Shown here: piece by piece, positions 35,415 through 45,449 of the stretch | How the letters are laid out: every line of letters starts with the position of its first letter | How positions within the stretch are numbered: the first letter of the stretch is position 1 | Made by a program: the position numbers and the translations under genes | Notes under the pieces: model-generated | What the model was told of the DNA's origin: nothing | Databases searched by the model: none | What the model saw: only the letters and a program-made list of their open reading frames with translations | DNA from: Ornithobacterium rhinotracheale | GTDB taxonomy: Bacteria; Bacteroidota; Bacteroidia; Flavobacteriales; Weeksellaceae | Direction: 5' to 3' | DNA: 64,000 nucleotides | NCBI RefSeq assembly: GCF_004088395.1 | Contig: NZ_CP035107.1 | Location: 553,501 to 617,500 of the forward strand

Positions 35415-38372
35415 ATGAAAAAGAATAATATTAAACTTAAAAATTTATTGATTTTTGCAAGCTTTTTGTCAAGTGGAATCGCTTTTTCACAAATGAAGAT
35501 AGAAGGCGTTGTGAAATCGGTCGAAGGATATCCTGAGGTAGGAGCATTGATTAGTATAAATGGCTCTGAAGTTACAGAAACAGATTCAGAAGGAAATTAT
35601 GTTTTGGAGGTTTTTCCAAACCAAATTCAGTCTAAAACCTTTACTTTAAATGTAGAAGGTCTTGATGGTAAAGTAGCTTCTAAAGTATTCGATTTCACAG
35701 ATGGTACCAATGTGAGAAATGATTTTATTTTACATGGAATTGTGCTTGACGATGTTGTGGCTATTGGTTATGGTAGTGTGAAAAAGTCAGATTTAACAGG
35801 AGCTGTTACAGCTATTTCTTCAAAAGATTTTAATGAAGGAGTAATAAGCTCTCCAGAGCAATTAATTCAAGGTAAAGCTGCTGGGGTTCAAATTACAAGT
35901 AATGGTGGTGCGCCTGGTTCTGGTTCTATGATTAGAGTGAGAGGTACGGCGTCATTGAACGCTTCAAATGATCCGTTAATCGTAATTGATGGTATGCCAA
36001 TTGACAATGGAGGTATTAATGGAGCTGCCAATCCTTTGGCTTTAATTAATCCAAATGATATTGAATCTTTCAATATTTTGAAAGATGCTTCTGCCGCAGC
36101 AATTTATGGTAACCGTGCTACGAATGGCGTAATTATTATTACTACAAAAAAAGGTAAAAGTGGGGGAGTAAGAGTTAATTATAATGCAACCACATCAATT
36201 TCAGAAAAATTCGGAGAAATTGATATGTTAAATGCAGATGAATATAAACAAATAGCCAATAAATATTTATCTCCGGATAAGCTAGCCTTAATGGGCAATG
36301 CCGACACCCATTGGCAAAATCAGATATATAGACTAGCTGTAGGATTTGACAATAATCTATCTATCTCTGGAGGGATTGGTAAGGTGCCTGTAAGGTTATC
36401 GGTTGGATATTTAAATCAAGATGGTATTTTAAAAACCAACAATATAGAAAGAACTACTTTAGGTTTAAATATCAATCCACGATTGTTTGATAATCATTTA
36501 TCAATTAATATTAATGCAAAAGGAACTTATGCAGAAAATAGATTTGCGAGTACAGAAGCGATTGGTTCTGCGGTCTCTTTCGCTCCAACTCAGCCTGTTT
36601 TTGCTCCGAATATGTCTCAATTTGGGGGGTACTGGACATGGGTGAATTCTGATGGTTCCCCAAATGTGAATGCAACAAAGAATCCTCTGTCTTTGCTTAA
36701 TCAAAGATTTGATTATTCATATGTAAGAAGAGTGCTAAGTAATATTCAGTTTGATTATAAATTTCACTTTTTGCCAGATTTAAAAGTGAATTTGAATTTA
36801 GGTTTGGATTATTCTGATTCGAATGGGAGCGTAACTCAATTACCAACCTTATCAACTGTTTATGCGGATAAAGGAAATTTTAGAAAGTATAGTCAAGTTA
36901 AGAAGAATAGATTACTAGAATTATATTTTAATTACACAAAACGTCTTGAGCAATTAGATTCTGATTTAGATTTAATGGTAGGGTATTCATACCAAAAATG
37001 GAATGAGAATGTTCCTTTCTCTCCTACCAAAAACGGTTTAGGTGTTTTGAGTCCTGTATCGGGGGTTGATTTCTTTACTCAAAATATTTTGCTTTCATAT
37101 TATGGAAGGCTTAATTATACTTTAAAAGATAGATACTTATTGACGGCAACAGTTCGTAGAGATGGCTCTTCAAGGTTTAATGAAGATAACAGATTTGGTA
37201 TTTTTCCTTCAGTTTCATTGGCATGGAGATTGGATAAAGAAGCATTTTTAGAAGATATTGGGATCATTTCAACCTTGAAAGTTAGAGGGGGATGGGGCGT
37301 TACAGGTCAGCAAGATATAGGTTCTAATTATCCATATTTGCCAATTTATAGTGAGTCAGATAGTAGTACAAGGTATTTATTTGGAAATACATACTATAAT
37401 TTGCTTAGACCTAATGGTTACGATTCTGATATTAAATGGGAAACAACAAAAACAGGAAACATAGGTTTAGATTTTGGCTTGTTAAGAGATAGAATTTTAT
37501 TTAATGTTGATGCATATAAAAGAAAAACTTCAGATTTGTTAAGTGTTGTACCAGTCCCTGCGGGAGCTAATTTTACCAATTTACTTTTGACTAATGTTGG
37601 AAATATGGAAGCAAAAGGTCTTGAGGTTTCAGCTGTGGTAAAAGCGATTGAAAAAGAAGATTTTTCATGGGATATGACATTTAATGCAACATGGCAAGAT
37701 TCAAAAGTTACGAATTTATCGGTAACAAATAATCCAAATCAAAAAGTGCAAACAGGAGGGATTAATGGTGGCACAGGAGCTACAATCCAAGTTCAAGCTG
37801 TTGATCATAAACCAAATTCGTTCTATGTTTATGAGCAAATATATAAAGATGGAAAACCAATAGAGGGAAAGTATGTAGACTTCAATAAAGATGGAGTAAT
37901 TAACGAACAAGATTTAAGACCTTACGAGTCCCCATTGCCTAAATCTTTGTATGGATTTTCAACATCTGTAAGATATAAAAATTGGAATTTTGGATGTAGT
38001 TTAAGGGCAAGCTTAGGAAACTATGTTTATAATAATATGAATTCTCAATTTGGAACATTGCAATTTCTAGAGGTTAATGGATATTTAACAAATTTGAGTC
38101 GAGATTATTTCAATTCAAACTTTAGCAAACAACAATTTTTCTCAGATTATTATGTGGAAAAAGCATCATTCTTGAGAATGGATAATATCAATATTGGTTA
38201 TAGCTTGCCTAAATTTATAGGCGAATCAAAACTTAAATTAAATGCCTCTGTAAATAATGTTTTTGTAATAACAGATTATAGTGGAATTGATCCAGAAATT
38301 TCAAGCGGTATTGATAATAACTTCTATCAAAGACCAAGAGTTTATTCATTTGGCGTAAATCTTCAATTTTAA
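35415..38372 (+). CDS. SusC/RagA family TonB-dependent transporter (GH97 locus)
   Basis: The ATG at 35415 gives about 985 residues with a proper signal peptide (KNNIKLKNLLIFASFLSSG... ending AFSQ). An in-frame ATG at 35355 only adds a second hydrophobic stretch. A carboxypeptidase-regulatory-like domain (about 25-115) is followed by a plug that starts VVAIGYGSVKKSDLTGAV and contains PLIVIDGMPI and DASAAAIYGNRATNGVIIITTKKG. The barrel ends FGVNLQF. It imports oligosaccharides with the SusD encoded 21 bases downstream. Unlike the transporter at 22644-25715 it has no STN domain. Confidence 0.94.
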   Translation: MKKNNIKLKNLLIFASFLSSGIAFSQMKIEGVVKSVEGYPEVGALISINGSEVTETDSEGNYVLEVFPNQIQSKTFTLNVEGLDGKVASKVFDFTDGTNVRNDFILHGIVLDDVVAIGYGSVKKSDLTGAVTAISSKDFNEGVISSPEQLIQGKAAGVQITSNGGAPGSGSMIRVRGTASLNASNDPLIVIDGMPIDNGGINGAANPLALINPNDIESFNILKDASAAAIYGNRATNGVIIITTKKGKSGGVRVNYNATTSISEKFGEIDMLNADEYKQIANKYLSPDKLALMGNADTHWQNQIYRLAVGFDNNLSISGGIGKVPVRLSVGYLNQDGILKTNNIERTTLGLNINPRLFDNHLSININAKGTYAENRFASTEAIGSAVSFAPTQPVFAPNMSQFGGYWTWVNSDGSPNVNATKNPLSLLNQRFDYSYVRRVLSNIQFDYKFHFLPDLKVNLNLGLDYSDSNGSVTQLPTLSTVYADKGNFRKYSQVKKNRLLELYFNYTKRLEQLDSDLDLMVGYSYQKWNENVPFSPTKNGLGVLSPVSGVDFFTQNILLSYYGRLNYTLKDRYLLTATVRRDGSSRFNEDNRFGIFPSVSLAWRLDKEAFLEDIGIISTLKVRGGWGVTGQQDIGSNYPYLPIYSESDSSTRYLFGNTYYNLLRPNGYDSDIKWETTKTGNIGLDFGLLRDRILFNVDAYKRKTSDLLSVVPVPAGANFTNLLLTNVGNMEAKGLEVSAVVKAIEKEDFSWDMTFNATWQDSKVTNLSVTNNPNQKVQTGGINGGTGATIQVQAVDHKPNSFYVYEQIYKDGKPIEGKYVDFNKDGVINEQDLRPYESPLPKSLYGFSTSVRYKNWNFGCSLRASLGNYVYNNMNSQFGTLQFLEVNGYLTNLSRDYFNSNFSKQQFFSDYYVEKASFLRMDNINIGYSLPKFIGESKLKLNASVNNVFVITDYSGIDPEISSGIDNNFYQRPRVYSFGVNLQF

Positions 38373-38393
38373 AAATCTAAACAATAAAATTAT

Positions 38394-39986
38394 ATGATAC
38401 TTAGAAATATAAAAATAGGATTATTAGCGATTTTCGTAAGTATGGGGTTTTACTCATGCGAAAAGGATTTAGGAGAATTTGATAGTAGTAGTTATACTTC
38501 AGAAAAAGTATACGAAAATCCAGAAAATTATATTGGAGTTCTTGCGAAATGTTATGCGGGGCTTGCTGTAGGAGGACAAACGGATGGAGATGGCAGTCAA
38601 GATATTGGAGGAATTGATGGGGGCATGTCAAATTATTTAAGACAGTATTTTCAGTTACAAGAATTACCGACTGATGAAGCCATTATAGCTTGGGGAGATG
38701 CAAATTTGCCAGACTTACATAATATGACTTGGGGAGCAGATAATCAGTTTACCACAGCAATGTATTATAGAGTGATGTATCAAGTGACATTGGCAAATGA
38801 ATTTATAAGAGAGACATCTGATAGTCGATTGAATTCAAGAGGTTTCTCTGTTACTGATATAGAGAAAATTAAAGGCTATAGAGCTGAAGCTCGATTTTTA
38901 AGAGCTCTTAGTTATTATCATGCCTTGGATTTATTTGGAAATATGCCTTTTGTAGATGAGAATTTTAAAATAGGGGCAAGTCAGCCGCCACGAATTAAGA
39001 GAGCAGAACTTTTTAAATTCGTTGAAAAAGAACTTCTAGAAATAAAAGACAAACTAAAAGAACCAAGAACAAATGAATATGGAAGAGCAGATAAAGCTGT
39101 GGCTTGGATGCTGTTAGCTAAATTATATTTAAATGCAGAGGTGTACACAGGAGAACAAAGATATAAAGAAGCTGTTGAGTATTCTGATAAAGTAAATAAT
39201 GCAGCCTATTCACTAAATCCAAAATACGAAAATTTATTTTTAGCTGATAACAATATAGACAATAATGAAGTTATTTTTCCAATTAATTTCAATGGTACAA
39301 GTACAAGGACTTGGGGAGGAACTACTTACATTATTCACGCAGGTGTAGGAGGTAGCATGAAGGCTTCAGAATATGGAATTAACGGAGGTTGGTATGGTTT
39401 GAGAACGACAAAAAGTTTAGTTGAAAAATTTCCAAATACAAATGGAACTAAAGATGTCAGAGGTAGATTCTATACAGATGGACAAATATTGGAAATAAAC
39501 AATGTCTCAAATTTCTCAGAAGGATATCCGTTGGTTAAGTTTAAAAATATAACTTCTACAGGTAGAGCTGGATCGGATGCTACTGGAAATTTTGTAGATA
39601 CAGATTTTCCTTTATTTAGACTAGCAGATTCTTATCTAATGTATGCAGAGGCTGTTCTTAGAGGAGGTGGCGGAGATAAATCTAAGGCCTTAGATTTAGT
39701 AAATAAGATTAGGGAGAGAGCTTATAGAAGCAAAGACGGAAATATTAGAGAAAGCGAACTTACTTTAGATTTTATTTTAGATGAAAGAGCTCGTGAACTA
39801 GCTTGGGAAGCAATGAGAAGAACTGATTTGATCAGGTATAATAAATTTACTACGGGGCAATATGTTTGGCCGTGGAAAGGAGGTGTGAAAGAAGGTAAAG
39901 GTGTTGAGGAATTCAAAAATCTTTATCCAATACCATCAAAGGATTTAATCGTAAATACTAATTTAATTCAAAATAAAGGATATTAA
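38394..39986 (+). CDS. SusD/RagB family lipoprotein (GH97 locus)
   Basis: This 530-residue protein has a lipoprotein signal (GFYSC, Cys22). The helical SusD fold shows the common blocks KGYRAEARFLRALSYYHALDLFGNMPFV and DERARELAWEAMRRTDLIRYNKFT in part, and it ends with LYPIPSKDLIVNTNLIQN. It is the surface glycan-binding partner of the SusC encoded 21 bases upstream and is followed 13 bases later by a GH97 gene. Because of the GH97 neighbour, an alpha-glucan or a malto/isomalto-oligosaccharide is a reasonable substrate guess. Confidence 0.94.
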   Translation: MILRNIKIGLLAIFVSMGFYSCEKDLGEFDSSSYTSEKVYENPENYIGVLAKCYAGLAVGGQTDGDGSQDIGGIDGGMSNYLRQYFQLQELPTDEAIIAWGDANLPDLHNMTWGADNQFTTAMYYRVMYQVTLANEFIRETSDSRLNSRGFSVTDIEKIKGYRAEARFLRALSYYHALDLFGNMPFVDENFKIGASQPPRIKRAELFKFVEKELLEIKDKLKEPRTNEYGRADKAVAWMLLAKLYLNAEVYTGEQRYKEAVEYSDKVNNAAYSLNPKYENLFLADNNIDNNEVIFPINFNGTSTRTWGGTTYIIHAGVGGSMKASEYGINGGWYGLRTTKSLVEKFPNTNGTKDVRGRFYTDGQILEINNVSNFSEGYPLVKFKNITSTGRAGSDATGNFVDTDFPLFRLADSYLMYAEAVLRGGGGDKSKALDLVNKIRERAYRSKDGNIRESELTLDFILDERARELAWEAMRRTDLIRYNKFTTGQYVWPWKGGVKEGKGVEEFKNLYPIPSKDLIVNTNLIQNKGY

Positions 39987-39999
39987 AATATAATAAAGT

Positions 40000-42141
40000 A
40001 TGAAGAAGATTTTTGTAGTATTAATTACATTGATTTCGGTTTCAATTTTTGGACAAAGTTTGGAGTCGCCGAATGGAGATTTTCAATTAGAGTTTAGTTT
40101 AAAAAATGGAGTACCCTACTATAATTTAAAGTATAAGGGAGAGCAAATTATAAATGATTCAAAGTTAGGTTTTGAAATATATAAAGAAGCAACATACAAC
40201 CTTAAAGATATTACTAATCAGGAAAGTTACAGTTTTGATTCTGGGTTTAAGTTCGTGTCAGAAAGTAGAGACTCGAAAAACGAGAAATGGAAACCTGTTT
40301 TGGGAGAAAAAAAAGAATATGTAAATCATTATAATGAATTAGATGTGAGGTTGTTGCATGAAAAAGATGATAAGGTTTTAATTATTCAATTTAGGTTATT
40401 TGATGATGGGCTAGCGTTCCGCTATGAATTTCCAGAACAAAAGAATTTAAATTATTTCATAATTAAAGAGGAAAACTCCGAGTTCAATCTGCCATTTGAC
40501 CCAAAAGCTTGGTGGATTGCGGGAGACTATGATACGCAAGAGTATGTTTATCAAACCTCAAAATTGTCAGAGGTGCCTGAAAGATGGGAACAAAGCGTAG
40601 AGCAAAATGTTTCACAATCTCCGATTAAAAATGCAGTGCAATCACCTTTGATGCTTAAGCGAGAAGATGGGAAACCGTTGTATTTAAATATTGCTGAAGC
40701 TGCTGTAATTAACTATCCAGCATCAAATTTAGATGTGGATGCAAATAAATTAAGTTTAAAAATTCATTTAACGCCAGATGCGCAAGGAGCAAAAGGATAT
40801 ATCCAGACAAGTGCATTTACACCTTGGAGAGTCGTGATTGTTTCGCCAAAGGCTGAGGGTGTTTTGGCATCAAAAATGATCTTTAACTTGAATGAGCCGA
40901 CAAAATATCAAGATACTTCATGGATAAAACCAACCAAATACATGGGAGTTTGGTGGGAAATGATTATCGGAAAGTCTTCGTGGGCTTATTCAGATGCCGA
41001 CAATGTGAAAATTGGAGAAACTGATTTTTCTAAGTTAAAGCCAACTGGAAAGCACGCTGCAAATAATGAAAAAGTCAAAGAATATATTGATTTTGCTGCA
41101 GAAAATGGATTTGACGGCTTATTGATTGAAGGTTGGAATGAAGGTTGGGAAGATTGGTTCGGGAAATCAAAAGAATTTGTATTTGACTTCATTTCACCTT
41201 ATCCAGATTTTGACATAAAAATGTTGAACGATTATGCTCATAAAAAAGGAATCAAATTAATTATGCACCACGAAACATCTGGTTCTGCAACCAATTATGA
41301 GAGATGGGCAGACGATGCATTTAAATTGATGAACAAATATGGGTATGATGCGGTAAAAACGGGATATGTAGGGAACATCATCCCGAGAGGAGAACACCAT
41401 TATAGCCAATGGATGATCAATCATTACAATAGAATTGCAGAAAAAGCAGCCAAATATAAAGTGATGGTAAATTCACACGAATCTGTGAGACCAACGGGTT
41501 TGAGCAGAACTTATCCTAACTGGGTCGCAGCAGAAGCAGCACGAGGTACAGAATATGAAGTGTTTGGAGGAAATCCACCAGAGCATCAAACAATTTTGCC
41601 ATTTACTCGATTTATGGGAGGAGCAATGGATTACACGCCAGGAATTTTTCAAACCAAAATCGATTATTATTTCCCTGGAGATACAAGATTTGTAAAAACA
41701 ACTTTGGCTAAGCAATTAGGTCTTTATGTTGTGATGTATTCGCCATTGCAGATGGCAGCAGATTTGCCAGAGAATTATAAAAAACATATGGATGCATTCC
41801 AATTTATAAAAGATGTACCTGCCGATTGGGATGACACAATTATTCTTGCAGCAGAACCAGGTGATTATATTCACACTGCTAGAAAAGCTAAGGGAAAGAA
41901 TGAATGGTATGTTGGGGGGATTACCGATGAGAATGCAAGAGATTATATAGTGAATCTTTCTTTCTTGGATAAAGGTAAAAAATATGAAGCAACTATTTAT
42001 GAAGACGGTAAAAATGCCGATTATGAGAAAAATCCGCAGTCTTACCATATTTATAAAAAAGTAGTAACTAATAAGTCTAAGATAAAGATTAAAATGGCAA
42101 GAAGCGGAGGATATGCAATATCTCTTAAACCAATAAAATAA
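40000..42141 (+). CDS. Glycoside hydrolase family 97, SusB-like alpha-glucosidase
   Basis: This 713-residue secreted enzyme has a signal peptide (about 1-19, ending FGQS), an N-terminal beta-sandwich (20-290), a catalytic TIM barrel (about 300-600) and a C-terminal beta domain. Glu377 (LIEGWNEGW), Glu425 (HHETSGS), Glu494 (HESVRPTG) and Glu518 (ARGTEYE) sit at a constant offset of 14 from the SusB catalytic and calcium-binding Glu391, Glu439, Glu508 and Glu532 as I recall them. That supports the inverting alpha-glucosidase type rather than the retaining alpha-galactosidase type. It closes the SusC-SusD-GH97 operon and would trim imported alpha-glucosides in the periplasm. Confidence 0.93.
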   Translation: MKKIFVVLITLISVSIFGQSLESPNGDFQLEFSLKNGVPYYNLKYKGEQIINDSKLGFEIYKEATYNLKDITNQESYSFDSGFKFVSESRDSKNEKWKPVLGEKKEYVNHYNELDVRLLHEKDDKVLIIQFRLFDDGLAFRYEFPEQKNLNYFIIKEENSEFNLPFDPKAWWIAGDYDTQEYVYQTSKLSEVPERWEQSVEQNVSQSPIKNAVQSPLMLKREDGKPLYLNIAEAAVINYPASNLDVDANKLSLKIHLTPDAQGAKGYIQTSAFTPWRVVIVSPKAEGVLASKMIFNLNEPTKYQDTSWIKPTKYMGVWWEMIIGKSSWAYSDADNVKIGETDFSKLKPTGKHAANNEKVKEYIDFAAENGFDGLLIEGWNEGWEDWFGKSKEFVFDFISPYPDFDIKMLNDYAHKKGIKLIMHHETSGSATNYERWADDAFKLMNKYGYDAVKTGYVGNIIPRGEHHYSQWMINHYNRIAEKAAKYKVMVNSHESVRPTGLSRTYPNWVAAEAARGTEYEVFGGNPPEHQTILPFTRFMGGAMDYTPGIFQTKIDYYFPGDTRFVKTTLAKQLGLYVVMYSPLQMAADLPENYKKHMDAFQFIKDVPADWDDTIILAAEPGDYIHTARKAKGKNEWYVGGITDENARDYIVNLSFLDKGKKYEATIYEDGKNADYEKNPQSYHIYKKVVTNKSKIKIKMARSGGYAISLKPIK

Positions 42142-42162
42142 ATTTGAATACTGAAATTATTC

Positions 42163-42195
42163 AAAAGCGTTACATACACTATGTAACGCTTTTTT
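42163..42195. terminator. Bidirectional terminator between GH97 and the rRNA methyltransferase gene
   Basis: A 13-bp stem (aaaagcgttacat / atgtaacgctttt) with a T run ends next to the stop of the minus-strand gene. Confidence 0.85.
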
Positions 42196-42196
42196 A

Positions 42197-42985
42197 TTAA
42201 CAACTTCTACGCTGTCTCACCGCCTCGTACAAGCAGATTGCCACGGCGTTGCTCACATTGAGCGAATCCACTTTGCCCAGCATCGGGATTTTAAGGGTGT
42301 GGGTGGCCTCATTGAGCCAAAAATCGCTTAGCCCAGTGGCTTCCGTGCCGAAGATGAGCGCCGTGCCAGCCTTCATTTGGCAGGCAAACAAGTCTCGCGT
42401 GTCATCGCGTAAAAAAGTAGCCAAAATCTGGATTTTTTGTTCACGACAAAATTTGACAAAATCTTGCGCATTGGCAGCAATAATTTTATTGGTAAAAACC
42501 GTTCCCACGCTACTACGCACCACATTGGGGTTAAAGAAATCTACACGCTCATCGCACACCACCACAGCATCGGCACCGGCGGCATCTGCCGAGCGTAAAA
42601 TAGCCCCAAGATTTCCAGGTTTTTCCACTTGCTCGAGCACTACAATCAGCGGATTTTCAATATGTTTTAAATCTTCTAAATCGTTTAATTTCTGTTTGTA
42701 AACGCCTAAAATTCCGCCCGTTGTCTTGCGGTAGGCTATTTTTTCAAAAATATCTTGGGAGATTTCAAAAATTTGATTTTCAGGTAATTTTTGTTTTAAT
42801 TCTTCATCTGAAAAAAAATCAGGACAAACGAAAAAGCTCTCTGCCTCAAAACCATTTTGCAAAGCCAAAAGATTTTCCTGCACACCTTCGGCTACCAAAA
42901 GACCAGTTTTTTTTCGGTCGCGGGATTTTTGTTGCAGTTTGATTAAATCCTTGATTTTCTGATTTTGAACACTTGATATCAACAT
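42197..42985 (-). CDS. TrmH/SpoU family RNA 2'-O-methyltransferase
   Basis: This 262-residue protein has an N-terminal substrate-binding region and a C-terminal SpoU (SPOUT) knot. The three family motifs are visible: NLGAILRSADAAGADAVV (motif 1, with the conserved Asn-Arg), ALIFGTEATGLS (motif 2) and IPMLGKVDSLNVSNAVAICLYE (motif 3). Such enzymes methylate a ribose in 23S rRNA or tRNA using SAM. The exact site is not deducible. It is a single-gene unit, convergent with GH97 and divergent from maeB. Confidence 0.92.
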   Translation of the reverse strand: MLISSVQNQKIKDLIKLQQKSRDRKKTGLLVAEGVQENLLALQNGFEAESFFVCPDFFSDEELKQKLPENQIFEISQDIFEKIAYRKTTGGILGVYKQKLNDLEDLKHIENPLIVVLEQVEKPGNLGAILRSADAAGADAVVVCDERVDFFNPNVVRSSVGTVFTNKIIAANAQDFVKFCREQKIQILATFLRDDTRDLFACQMKAGTALIFGTEATGLSDFWLNEATHTLKIPMLGKVDSLNVSNAVAICLYEAVRQRRSC

Positions 42986-43057
42986 GAGGAATTATATTTT
43001 TTGATAGCTTTATAACACAAAAGTAATTATTTTTTATCATCTAAAAACTGAAAGGCT

Positions 43058-43065
43058 TAACTTTG
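43058..43065 (+). promoter_or_regulatory. -7 promoter element of maeB
   Basis: TAACTTTG matches TAnnTTTG, 39 bases before the maeB start. Confidence 0.45.
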
Positions 43066-43103
43066 CATTGATTTTACATCAAGTAAATAGTTAAATTTAA
43101 GAA

Positions 43104-45359
43104 ATGAAAAATCCTAGAATAGCCGACGAATTAAGGCAAGAAGCATTAGATTATCATAAAAAAAGTCCGAGGGGAAAAATTGAAGTAATCCCCTCAAAAC
43201 CGCACGCTACGCAGCGTGATTTGGCACTGGCATACTCGCCAGGGGTGGCAGAGCCATGTTTGGAAATCGAGAAAAATCCAGAAACTGTATATGATTATAC
43301 AGGCAAGGGGAATTTGGTTGCCGTAATCTCAAACGGTACGGCGGTACTTGGTTTGGGCGACATTGGAGCCGAAGCTTCAAAACCCGTGATGGAGGGAAAA
43401 GGTTTGCTTTTCAAAGTTTTTGCAGGCATCAATGTGTTTGATATTGAAATTAATGAAAAAGATCCAGATAAATTCATCGAAATCGTAAAAGGAATTGCAC
43501 CAACCTTTGGCGGAATTAACCTAGAAGATATCAAGGCACCAGAGGCTTTTTATATTGAGGAAAGACTTAAAAAAGAATTACCCATTCCATTAATGCACGA
43601 CGACCAGCATGGAACAGCGATTATCTCTGGTGCAGCGTTGCTCAATGCGTTGGAATTAGCAGAAAAAGACATCAAGGAAGTGAAATTAGTGGTAAACGGA
43701 GCAGGTGCGGCAGCAATTTCGTGTGCTAAATTATACCTTTCGCTTGGAGTGAGAAAAGAGAATTTATTTATGTGTGATTCCAAAGGAGTGATTACATCAC
43801 GCCGTGAGGATTTAAACGACCGTAAGAAATTCTTTATCAACGATACACCAGCCAATACGCTTGATGAGATAATTGATGGAGCAGATGTTTTTGTTGGGCT
43901 TTCTACAGGCGATGTTTTGAAGCCAGAAATGCTAGCAAAAATGGCTGAAAATCCAATTGTTTTTGCCTTGGCAAATCCAAACCCAGAGATTAAATATGAT
44001 TTAGCCGTAAAGACGCGTCCAGATGTAATCATGGCAACGGGACGAAGCGATTATCCTAACCAAGTAAACAATGTGCTTGGTTTTCCATATATATTCCGCG
44101 GCGCGCTAGATGTTAATGCCTCAGAAATTAATGAGGAAATGAAGTTGGGTGCGGTGCACGCATTGGCAGATTTGGCAAAAGAGCCCGTTTCAGAAGAGGT
44201 GCTTTTGGCTTATAATCTCAAAAAATTGAATTTTGGGAAGAATTATATTATCCCAAAACCATTTGACGAGCGTTTGATCACTCGTGTTTCTATGGCGGTG
44301 GCAAAAGCCGCGATAGAGAGCGGCGTGGCCAGAAAACAAATCACGGATTGGGAAGCCTATCGCCTGCAATTACTTGATAGAATGGGCAAAGATGATAAGC
44401 TCATTCGTGCTATTCAAAACCGCGCAAGGCTTAATTGCAAAAAAATCATTATGGCAGATGCCGAGGAATTTAATGTGCTAAAAGCCGCTCTAATCCTGAA
44501 ACAAGAGGGCATCGCGGAGCCTATTCTATTAGGGCATAAGGATAAAATCTTGCAGACAATTAAGAAAAATAAATTGGAGGTGGAGCTGCCCATCATCGAC
44601 CCATTTGCTGATGACCAAGCCGAAAACCGTGAGAAATTCACTCAATTCCTATGGGAAAAAGGCGCCCGCAAGGGAATTACGCACTACCACGCAGAGAAAT
44701 TGGTAACTTCCCGCTCACAATACGGCGCGCTCCTCCTTGAACACGGCTATGCCGATGGGCTTTTAATTGGTTATTCAAAAGACTTTAAAACATCTTTAAA
44801 ACCAATCAAACAAGCCATCAATAAGAAAGGAAACCTCATTGCGGGCGTTACGATGTTTTTGACGCACAAAAAGCCAATCTTCCTGTGCGATACCTCGGTA
44901 AATGAGAATTTAACCGCTCAGCAAATCGTGGAGCTTACAAGAATGATTCACCAATTCGTGAAGTCTATGGCAATTAGGCCACGCATTGCTCTACTATCAA
45001 ACGAAAACTTTACACAGAGCAATGGTGTTTCACGCAAAATGGCTGAGGCTGCTGCCATTCTGCACCGCGAAAACCCAGAAATCGTGGTAGATGGCGAAAT
45101 CCAAGCAGATACTGCACTGAACCACGAGCTGATGAAGAATTTCCCATTCTCTCGCTTGGATTCAAGTGTGGCAAATGTCTTTATCTTCCCAGACCAATTG
45201 TCGGCCAACATCACAAGCAAAATGTTGCGCGGGCTTGGCGTGGGGCAATTGATAGGCCCAATGTTGATTGGTTTAGAAAAATCAGTAAACATTATGCCTA
45301 TGGGCTCCAGTGTGGAGGAGATTGTAAACCTTGCGACACTCACCGTATTGGAGGTGTAG
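43104..45359 (+). CDS. maeB: NADP-dependent malic enzyme with C-terminal phosphotransacetylase domain
   Basis: This 751-residue two-domain protein has a malic enzyme part at about residues 1-420. It shows the conserved LAYSPGVAEPC, the LPIPLMHDDQHGTAII metal/substrate segment and the VVNGAGAAAISCAKLY nucleotide-binding fold. A phosphotransacetylase-like domain (about 430-751) follows, as in MaeB. The enzyme oxidatively decarboxylates malate to pyruvate and makes NADPH in the cytosol. The fused domain is usually inactive as a PTA and serves allosteric control by acetyl-CoA. It has its own promoter and a terminator at 45396-45431. Confidence 0.95.
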   Translation: MKNPRIADELRQEALDYHKKSPRGKIEVIPSKPHATQRDLALAYSPGVAEPCLEIEKNPETVYDYTGKGNLVAVISNGTAVLGLGDIGAEASKPVMEGKGLLFKVFAGINVFDIEINEKDPDKFIEIVKGIAPTFGGINLEDIKAPEAFYIEERLKKELPIPLMHDDQHGTAIISGAALLNALELAEKDIKEVKLVVNGAGAAAISCAKLYLSLGVRKENLFMCDSKGVITSRREDLNDRKKFFINDTPANTLDEIIDGADVFVGLSTGDVLKPEMLAKMAENPIVFALANPNPEIKYDLAVKTRPDVIMATGRSDYPNQVNNVLGFPYIFRGALDVNASEINEEMKLGAVHALADLAKEPVSEEVLLAYNLKKLNFGKNYIIPKPFDERLITRVSMAVAKAAIESGVARKQITDWEAYRLQLLDRMGKDDKLIRAIQNRARLNCKKIIMADAEEFNVLKAALILKQEGIAEPILLGHKDKILQTIKKNKLEVELPIIDPFADDQAENREKFTQFLWEKGARKGITHYHAEKLVTSRSQYGALLLEHGYADGLLIGYSKDFKTSLKPIKQAINKKGNLIAGVTMFLTHKKPIFLCDTSVNENLTAQQIVELTRMIHQFVKSMAIRPRIALLSNENFTQSNGVSRKMAEAAAILHRENPEIVVDGEIQADTALNHELMKNFPFSRLDSSVANVFIFPDQLSANITSKMLRGLGVGQLIGPMLIGLEKSVNIMPMGSSVEEIVNLATLTVLEV

Positions 45360-45395
45360 CCACTTGTGAGCCAAAAGTAAATTTGAGAATAAGAG

Positions 45396-45431
45396 AAAGG
45401 AAAGTCCCACACGGTGGATTTTCCTTTTTTT
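45396..45431. terminator. Terminator between maeB and recO
   Basis: Arms aaaggaaa..ccac / gtgg..tttccttt, with a short internal loop, are followed by a T run. It lies between convergent genes. Confidence 0.7.
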
Positions 45432-45449
45432 GTGGCACGAGGCGAGGGG